From assembly GCF_954871325.1 (NCBI RefSeq), contig NC_088776.1:12090052-12154051 (forward strand): a stretch of 64,000 nucleotides of DNA. The letters are read 5' to 3'. Position numbers and translations under genes: made by a program. Position 1 is the first letter of the stretch; the number at the start of each line of letters is the position of its first letter. Positions 60,501 to 64,000 of this stretch are shown piece by piece. The notes under the pieces were generated by a model that ran no database searches, was not told where the DNA came from, and saw only the letters and a list, made by a program, of their open reading frames with translations. Source of the DNA: Gordionus sp. m RMFG-2023. Its lineage: Eukaryota > Nematomorpha > Gordioida > Chordodea > Parachordodidae.

Positions 60501-63399
60501 AAGTGTTTCTTTAAATTGTTATTTTTCGTATTTTTATCTTAAAAAAAGTTATCTTACTTTTTAGACCAGTCAATGCTAAACAGCCGGCTGTTCGGTAATA
60601 AGTTGAAATAGTACACGGCCATAAATTATTTCATTTTCCCAACAACCCTATGATTACTATTTTTTATCTCTCCCTATTAGAGGTCTGCATTGGGTAGGTT
60701 TTTACATGGGTAGGCGGGCGGGCTAAAATTTACAACTTTTAGTTATTTAAAATCATTTTAGTAAACATTAAAAAAATGCTCCCTGAAATTTAAAAATTTT
60801 TGGTACATAAGTACCGATAATTGAGGACGTTATCGTCGAAAAGCTATCAAGATTGGCTAAAATATTACCAATTCCAGCAACCAGTGCTTCTTATAAACGA
60901 GGTATTAGCATTGCTAGGAGGTTTTTAGTATCAATAAATTTTTATTTTATTTCATTACATAAATATTTTATTAGATCAAATAAATTCCTTATCCGTTTTT
61001 TAAATTGAATTTTTTTTTCTGCTTAATACAGCAAGTTCCTATATTATAAAACTTTTTTATAGGCGTGGATTAAGGGTTTTTAAAAACTATGGACGGGTTG
61101 GGCTAAATTTTTTAGAAATTTTGGGCAGGCTGACTTGTGGGCTAAAAACCCTAGCACACCTCTAATCCCTCTATAGATGAAAATTTTTTTAATTACAATA
61201 TTTTTTAAAATATTAATTTTAAATATATTTTCTTTTATTTATTTTTTTCACGACTTTTAACCAAATCAAAAAATAAAAGTATAGACTTAATTTTTATCAA
61301 TTCCTATTATCTAGGAATACCTAATGATCATTGAACAAAATTTGGTTCTTGCGCCCGACTATATACATTACATGTCACAAGCCCTGATTGTGCTTATCAA
61401 TTCGTCAGATTTAGCATCAGTTTCTGCTTGGAATCCCTATGGTATATATTTTTTATCTCATAAATAAATCAGACTTTAATATGCTTTACAGACCCTGACC
61501 ATTTATAATAAAAAATGGTATATAATAAGATCTTGTTATATTATATATTTTTTATGAAAATTTATTATCAAATTTGAAATTTCATTTACTTATTTACCAA
61601 GTGATATATTAAATAATAAGAAAAAATTTACATTTTATTAATTTTAATCGCCATAAAATGAAAGGTCACGAAAAGATTTCTGACACTAGACCCGACATTA
61701 TTTACAGAATGAATGAAGGTCCAATATTTCCTGGTTTAGCGTTTATCCTTAAACGTTCCTTTTATGAAAAACGGATGAAAGGAAAGATGCAAGAATGTTG
61801 CCATAAACAGTTATAAAAATTTTTATCAAATTTCCTTGATATTTTTTATTTAAGTTTTAAACATTTTCATAAAAAGTGGTTAACTTGAAATAAGCTATTT
61901 TTTAAAATCGTATATTTCCACTATAAGTTTAACCGTGACAAAAATTAATTAACTCGTTGGCTCTTATTATTTAAGCTGTTAAAAAGTCAAGAAAAGGCGT
62001 TAAATATTTTAAGCTTCCTTAAATTGATTATGGCGCAATATTAATTAAATAAATTCTTCTGTATAAATAAAATATATTACATAGCTTAAACATATTTTTT
62101 TTGTCATAAAGAACTTGGCAAGGTTGGCTCAAAGATGAAGAGATTTTACAAAATGGTATTGAAACGCTTATCCCAGATTATTCGAGGGTTTACAGGCTAG
62201 ATGTATCCCTCAGCGAAGATAGTATCACCTCTATACTTAAAACTAATCCCAAATATTGGGAGAATAGGGCCATCAATTTGTAAATATAAATTAGGCAACT
62301 TTTATTTTTAATCGCCATTTTAATTCGCTTAAAAAAAAGGTTTCCGATTCTGAAATGTTTCTTTTATAATACTGATATTTTTAAGCATAATGATTTATTT
62401 ATTAAATATAAAGAAAGAGATTTTAAAATTAAAACAATTTTTTACAAATATTAAGAGACCCGTTCGCCTGGGCTGAATTAGACCATCTTTTAGATTCTGA
62501 ATCTTACGATGATCATATAAAAAACTCCATTAAGACCTCAAAACATATAATGATGTACTCGAACGAGACAATTAAAAACACTCTTATCAAATTATGTGAA
62601 GAGCTTAATAGTCAAGCATTGAGGTTAAATATTTATATTTGATATTTAGTATTATCCCCTCCCCCCTAAAAAAAATTCTCTATTTTAAGGAATTTTAATT
62701 TTTTTATTAGAATAGGAATAGTTAAACCACAGCTTCCAAGTTTAATATAAATGATTCTCGAACATTAACTTTATAGATTTTAAAAAAAAACAAAACCGTA
62801 CAGCAATTTAATAACAATAACGATTAAAAAATTATACTTTTAACATTATAATAATCCTACCCCGTGTTCTTATCTTTTAGCCTTACCCTAACCTTGCCCA
62901 AAAAGGTTAGTTTCATGAAATCATCGAAATAGCTTTCTACATCTTCTTAGTCTAGATATGCTACCTTTAAGTCATGTGAAATATTATGATTTTTTTTGTA
63001 ATTTAATATAAAAAATTTGGGAGATTTTTGCCATGCATTCTCTTTTGGGGGAATATGGACGGGTTAATTATATCCGGATATTTTTATCCGATTGCCAATA
63101 TAAATATTTTCTGTTATGATATTTTTTGACTAGTGTTAAACCCAGATAATTTGCAAAGGTCAAAATATGAAACCCGGTTTGAGTTAAAAATAAAACTATT
63201 TTCAAGCATAGCCCAGATTTTTTTAAAATAATTTGTTTTAACTCGGCCCCTAGTCTTTTTTTATTTAAAAATTTTGGGTCTATTTGATAAATCATTTTAA
63301 AGGAATGTAGAATTTTACAGTTCCGTTAAGTTGGCCGAACGATTGGAAGCACTAACGATGAATCATATCGTAGGTCTAGAATTGGATTGCTCCACTTGA
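45010..63399 (+). CDS. POMGNT1-like protein: two ILEI domains plus degenerate GT13 domain (5' end missing)
   Basis: Sixteen exons with GT-AG borders join without a phase conflict: 45010-45136, 45423-45501, 46799-47006, 47678-47787, 48093-48177, 48295-48421, 50940-51111, 51488-51583, 51951-52027, 52358-52451, 52867-52916, 61315-61441, 61665-61809, 62112-62279, 62456-62623 and 63303-63399. They encode 642 residues. Two ILEI/PANDER (FAM3-type) domains are followed by a region aligning with human POMGNT1 almost without gaps. POMGNT1 adds GlcNAc to O-mannose on alpha-dystroglycan in the Golgi, and its ILEI-like stem domain binds glycan. Here the first ILEI domain is an extra, and its beginning, with any signal anchor, was not found. 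The active-site residues are changed, so a lectin or scaffold role is more likely than transferase activity. Protein divergence is high. The exon model is inference from phase and homology, not from transcripts. Confidence 0.85.
45527..46385 (-). mobile_element. Merlin-like DNA transposon remnant with inverted repeats of about 170 bp
   Basis: The left arm (GGTAAGATTATGG ... ACCATTGGCTATCTTTTATTT ... AAAACCATTGGTTGTTAATT, about 45530-45700) is matched in inverted orientation at about 46215-46385. Between the arms the minus strand reads FVDPVNRSINTQSIERLWSD, close to the ISXO2/Merlin transposase end (FVDPxTGxHTQxIExxWxxxK). The frame is broken. Target duplications are not clear. It fills most of the intron between exons 2 and 3 of the POMGNT1-like gene, which would otherwise be about 440 bp. 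Confidence 0.7.
46799..48421 (+). CDS. POMGNT1-like gene, exons 3-6: complete second ILEI domain
   Basis: Exon 46799-47006 gives SPNIPVHIYIGKGDKDFVRM ending in CINGI (the C-V-N-G strand). Exon 47678-47787 gives GRGLNIAHIDEKSKGVVRLG then HFDTYNE. Exon 48093-48177 gives SLEIFLESLQVGDTIIVASF then DDASSK. Exon 48295-48421 gives LTNHAKKLFFELGSSMVQNL then KYRGSWYFVGQKGIQG. This order (C-x-x-G, GRGLNVALV, FDxxxxD, FLxxIxxGTIVxxxxxDD, LGS ... FRDxWxFVGxKG) is the full ILEI/PANDER fold of FAM3C and the POMGNT1 stem. All split codons restore family residues. Confidence 0.9.
48422..50676. other. Intron 6 of the POMGNT1-like gene, with repeat remnants
   Basis: This is a long intron without recognised exons. 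It contains a LINE RT scrap (listed separately) and a worn MITE-like segment at about 49980-50070 with AAATCTCGAGGTTTACACAATATTTTGGC-type wording of the TAGTGTTG family. The rest is stop-rich AT sequence. Confidence 0.45.
49335..49640 (+). pseudogene. LINE reverse transcriptase fragment
   Basis: The plus strand reads LAGFRKRPCFTEIIHTLIGI, then after a break AIKAFGIDRQAMYDIILKNS. These match the QxGFRxGRSTxDxIxTL and FDSIDRxxLxxxL blocks of LINE reverse transcriptases. The piece is short and broken and lies in intron 6 of the POMGNT1-like gene. Confidence 0.55.
50677..50881. mobile_element. hAT-type MITE, TAGTGTTG family, exact 8-bp target duplication
   Basis: A 205-bp element with ends TTGTGTTGTTAAACGGCTCG and CGAGCCGTTTAACAACACTA. 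The octamer CTCATAAC lies on both sides (50669-50676 and 50882-50889). The interior halves are also complementary (AATTCAATATTTTATCCAG against CTAGCTAAAATATTGAGTT). It is one of the best-preserved copies in the window and sits in intron 6 close to the exon 7 acceptor. Confidence 0.94.
50940..51583 (+). CDS. POMGNT1-like gene, exons 7-8: linker into the GT13 domain
   Basis: Exon 50940-51111 (acceptor AAAACAG) encodes AHGSWAPTIDVKFCLPLQ, then VKRRDYCAKYGDFADFC. This aligns with the human POMGNT1 linker, which has RRRRFCSKVEGYGSVC at that point, so the two cysteines are kept. Exon 51488-51583 encodes APAPLIKPGHAFHPIYNT then PILVVAG, the first beta strand of the GT13 fold (VPVAVIAG in human). A TAGTGTTG MITE ends 58 bp upstream of the first exon. 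Confidence 0.85.
51951..52916 (+). CDS. POMGNT1-like gene, exons 9-11: nucleotide-sugar half of the GT13 domain
   Basis: Exon 51951-52027 encodes GISHTSLRMTLETLIMQPG then IKPSMIM. It aligns residue for residue with human [20 protein letters not shown], except that the NRP motif, whose arginine contacts the nucleotide in GT13 enzymes, reads ISH. Exon 52358-52451 gives YDELMPVFKDLTELFGARPH then PISSSFHYN, and exon 52867-52916 gives ELFHKALQQAWDYYSKE. The HY pair near PISxxxxxHY is retained. The last exon ends in phase 0 at GAA|GTTAAT before the 8.4-kb intron. Confidence 0.85.
52109..52272. repeat. Tandem duplication, two copies of 82 bp
   Basis: The unit beginning AAGGGTAAAAAAAAAATTATTT occurs at 52109 and again at 52191. 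The copies are nearly identical through TTTTTAAATGTTTAAATT. It lies in the intron between exons 9 and 10 of the POMGNT1-like gene and has no coding content. Confidence 0.93.
53275..53345. mobile_element. Probable transposon terminus with a G tract
   Basis: CAGTGACGTAGCTAGGAATT followed by an 11-G run (53312-53322) resembles the common CAGTGGCGTAGCTAGG ... GGGGGG ends of animal DNA transposons and MITEs. The opposite end was not identified. It is in the 8.4-kb intron. Confidence 0.45.
53403..54790 (-). pseudogene. hAT transposase remnant (ZMYM/DUF4371-type)
   Basis: The minus strand carries RGQ followed by YDSAPAISRKINGL, then DIYVHCGEHWLNLVISKACG-like and INEIDN-like pieces across frames, and an 87-residue open piece at 53992-54255. 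Further on lies a C-terminal end with GPMVRRKLME wording. The order RGQxYDxAxxMSGKxxGxQ ... YVHCxxHxLNLVxxxAC is typical of animal hAT transposases of the ZMYM1-like group. TAGTGTTGTTTAACTGCTCG at 53403 may be its left terminus. Frames are broken many times. Confidence 0.6.
55371..57221 (-). CDS. Reverse transcriptase-RNase H frame of the retroelement
   Basis: This 616-residue frame contains SPLFLIPKQDGTPRVISDFS, KIDLKSAFYCIPL, LPMGTSFSPYALQ, YLDDVIIF and LGIDMDF, the reverse-transcriptase core motifs in order. An RNase H-like segment follows, with IIHVDASSPHIDIAEG, NQKELLAIWIG, LVTDSQVAY and DNDADEPSRQW. No protease, integrase or chromodomain follows, which separates it from ordinary LTR elements and fits the DIRS-like order. 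It lies antisense to the host gene inside an 8.4-kb intron. Several open frames on the plus strand across this region are shadows of it. It is treated as part of a fossil element. Confidence 0.85.
   Translation of the reverse strand: MDRVSPYSSAVLPPSAPTVDSATIGRFHRLLRLMGIDTVDGATLNLHASLDLAEFILKPHPAQSPFTRRIASRGFCPKFDNQAIEDHGGHFRNRFVRLAAKYQPIIDQLVNAGVIELTDTTFCSPLFLIPKQDGTPRVISDFSNVSKNFIKYPFRLKTIPMIAPMLAGARKATKIDLKSAFYCIPLAQSRRRFFGFATATAKYRYKTLPMGTSFSPYALQNIVLDLCNKTVKTANYSVYLDDVIIFHANEMVVFKDTMALLDMAAAWGLTVNVTKSITIPTGKIRYLGIDMDFESKTATVDPENKKRLRFCQLILYKHTLQAMSFERDIALEVLGILNHYTYAITGLSRVFAPYYHTMLEPDAPPPIDYIRAYPKAVAAITALMKPFPFTFPINAIIHVDASSPHIDIAEGLESKASFTFDEAKLSLGIPEYAANHINQKELLAIWIGCKYGLNKYGNIPSLVTDSQVAYTIIKKGGSKSPSCEMLLTKIMLSLGFAKYVHLARNLTWIASEDNDADEPSRQWMLDEQAHNTLHGIDVEGLPPVELGLPWVRASTPFRALEDELTIEAAIRETNELDFDPSIFDNTLELSLEDNTVQTEDMLAHEEQAGPEEHNPP
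57596..58457 (-). pseudogene. Gag-like region of the retroelement
   Basis: A 228-residue stretch begins in the first direct repeat. It has a basic amino end, then a heptad-like coiled-coil part (FRTIVNDKISQTRGDINSIN), then charged sequence. A further piece with RSLGMGQNQVRIPKFYLQIC follows in another frame. Position before the polymerase and general character fit a gag-like protein. No sequence motif proves it. The region appears broken in about one or two places. Confidence 0.5.
58793..58972. mobile_element. hAT-type MITE, TAGTGTTG family, left end truncated
   Basis: The copy starts within the family at TTTGAGCCGATTTGGTTCAG and ends AAATCGAGCCATTTTATAACACTA. Interior words AATATTTTTCTGGCTAAAATATTGAG match the copy at 22426-22640. 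It lies in the 8.4-kb intron. Confidence 0.8.
58973..60015. other. Part of the 8.4-kb intron, no exon seen
   Basis: The segment is stop-rich. 59100-59500 is somewhat richer in C but shows no recognised protein. No exon of the POMGNT1-like gene is missing here, because exons 11 and 12 join directly in phase and align gaplessly with the family. Confidence 0.4.
60016..60150. repeat. Minisatellite, three units of 43-45 bp
   Basis: GAGTTACCAAAGTC-type blocks begin at about 60019, 60064 and 60107. Each is followed by CTTAA(G/A)T(A)AGG(C/T)GGC and TGATTATAAAAAA. A short plus-strand ORF across it is a by-product. Confidence 0.85.
60679..61163 (+). mobile_element. Non-autonomous hAT element, TAGAGGTCTGCA family, 0.5 kb
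   Basis: It starts TAGAGGTCTGCATTGGGTAGG and ends GGGCTAAAAACCCTAGCACACCTCTA, inverted versions of the same terminus as at 17682-18902. The flanks CTCCCTAT and ATCCCTCT are a probable decayed 8-bp duplication. The interior keeps EDVIVEKLSRLAKILPIPAT then SASYKRGISIARRF, the hAT C-terminal motif with the SER and FS residues changed. It ends about 150 bp before exon 12 of the POMGNT1-like gene. Confidence 0.82.
61315..62623 (+). CDS. POMGNT1-like gene, exons 12-15: catalytic half of the GT13 domain, key residues changed
   Basis: Exon 61315-61441 encodes EYLMIIEQNLVLAPDYIHYM then DLASVSAWNPY. Human POMGNT1 has VVLEEDLDIAVDFF and CISAWND at these places, so the acidic EED (EDD in MGAT1) that binds the metal is EQN here. 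Exon 61665-61809 gives GHEKISDTRPDIIYRMNEGP and FPGLAFILKRSFY (human PGLGWVLRRSLY). Exon 62112-62279 gives TWQGWLKDEE and LIPDYSRVYR (human WDMWMRMPEQ and IIPDVSRSYH): the WD pair holding the catalytic base has become WQ. Exon 62456-62623 gives DPFAWAELDHLLDSESYDDH. Overall alignment is strong while the catalytic residues are lost. Confidence 0.87.
62624..63302. other. Intron 15 of the POMGNT1-like gene
   Basis: No exon was recognised. The minus-strand ORF at 63068-63295 has no similarity. GCCCAGATTTTT and CTCGGCCCC words resemble the GGCCCGG MITE family and may be a decayed copy. Confidence 0.4.
63303..63399 (+). CDS. POMGNT1-like gene, probable terminal exon
   Basis: With acceptor TTTTAAAG and a single base completing an Arg codon, the frame reads NVEFYSSVKLAERLEALTMN, then HIVGLELDCST and TGA at 63397-63399. 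It corresponds in place to human TQLAKCLHIWDLD, but the alignment is weak and the chain stops some 50 residues earlier than in human POMGNT1. The last 51 bp have an inverted copy at 63586-63642, so the end of the protein may come from a repeat. A different terminal exon beyond the window is possible. Confidence 0.55.
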
Positions 63400-63642
63400 C
63401 ATTTTCAAAATTTTTGAGTTAGAAGTGGATAATAATTTATTTATTCCCAATATATATATAAATAAAAACTAGATTAAAAATATTAATATTTGCCAAAGTT
63501 ATAGCTCTGTCAAATTTGATCAACAAGCTATTCCTATATTTGATTTTGAACTTTAATGTTGATTTTCTCACTTTAAACATTTGCGCAAGTGGACTCCAAT
63601 TCTAGGCCGACGATATGTCATTTTTTAGTGCTTCGTTAGTGC
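63348..63642. repeat. Inverted repeat overlapping the terminal exon
   Basis: The segment 63348-63398 (AGCACTAACGATGAATCATA, then GGTCTAGAATTGGATTGCTC) has an inverted counterpart at 63586-63642. Related pieces (AGCACTAACGATGAAACATA and TTAGTGCTTCGTTAGT) recur at 63735-63800. The loop is about 190 bp. This may be a small fold-back element or a local inverted duplication. Confidence 0.75.
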
Positions 63643-64000
63643 TTGATATTGCTTCAATCCGTATAGTAGACGAATTTAAGGTAAAGGAGTTATAAGCAAA
63701 AATAAAAACTTTTCACGTTTAAAAGTCGACTGAAAGCACTAACGATGAAACATATATCATTCTTTAGTGCTTCGTTAGTAGAGGTTAGTGCTTCAATTAC
63801 TTTTGTATTCGAATTTAAGAATAAAATTTTATTTGTGAAAAAAAAATAATGACGATGTGCCAAAACAAAAACTATAAAAGCATTAAATATTTAGTTTTTG
63901 CCAATATTTAGTGCTTAATTAATATATTTAAATTCCGTTACTAATTTAGTTAACCGCCCTATAAAAAAGATATAAGCTATATAAAAATTATGACGTCACG

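Noticed and set aside
61496-61530. Alternative exon after ACAG at 61495-61496 joining exon 12
   Set aside because: It runs into a stop within a few codons. The acceptor at 61663-61664 restores the family sequence WNPYGHE in phase.

Overview
This window is very AT-rich eukaryotic DNA. It has spliced genes, long introns, simple repeats and many DNA-transposon, LINE and retroelement remains. The protein families (a POMGNT1/FAM3-like secretory-pathway protein, a Toll-type LRR ectodomain, a GLRX5-type monothiol glutaredoxin, animal-type hAT and LINE families) point to an invertebrate animal. The species cannot be named from the sequence.

Layout. 0-4 kb: a fold-back hAT transposon composite. 4-10.8 kb: no gene seen, one degenerate tandem repeat and one hAT remnant. 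10.9-12.9 kb: a single-exon secreted leucine-rich-repeat protein. 13-19 kb: intergenic, with a GAAA microsatellite and a 1.2-kb hAT element with an exact 8-bp target duplication. 19.4-19.8 kb: a complete two-exon GLRX5-like gene (minus strand) with a 45-nt intron. 20-30 kb: tandem duplications, several MITE families and a decayed LINE carrying a nested MITE. 30-32 kb: two exon sets (minus strand) of unrecognised genes. 34.8-36.3 kb: a 1.5-kb hAT with an exact 8-bp target duplication. 38.4-41.6 kb: a palindromic LINE composite.

45-63.4 kb: the main gene, on the plus strand. I traced 16 exons whose splice phases all agree, encoding 642 residues plus an unseen N-terminal part. The product has two tandem ILEI/PANDER (FAM3-type) domains followed by a GT13 glycosyltransferase domain aligning with human POMGNT1. 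The nucleotide-binding NRP arginine, the metal-binding acidic triad and the catalytic-base aspartate all appear replaced, so this looks like a two-stem-domain pseudoenzyme of the POMGNT1 type. Its introns hold a Merlin-like element, LINE and hAT remnants, and an 8.4-kb intron containing a GC-richer retroelement with split direct repeats (DIRS/Ngaro-like).

The recognisable host genes are not obviously linked in function. The glutaredoxin belongs to mitochondrial iron-sulfur assembly, the LRR protein to the secreted or extracellular compartment, and the POMGNT1-like protein to the secretory pathway. Alignments to human POMGNT1, MGAT1, FAM3C and GLRX5 were made from memory of those sequences and should be confirmed by a search.
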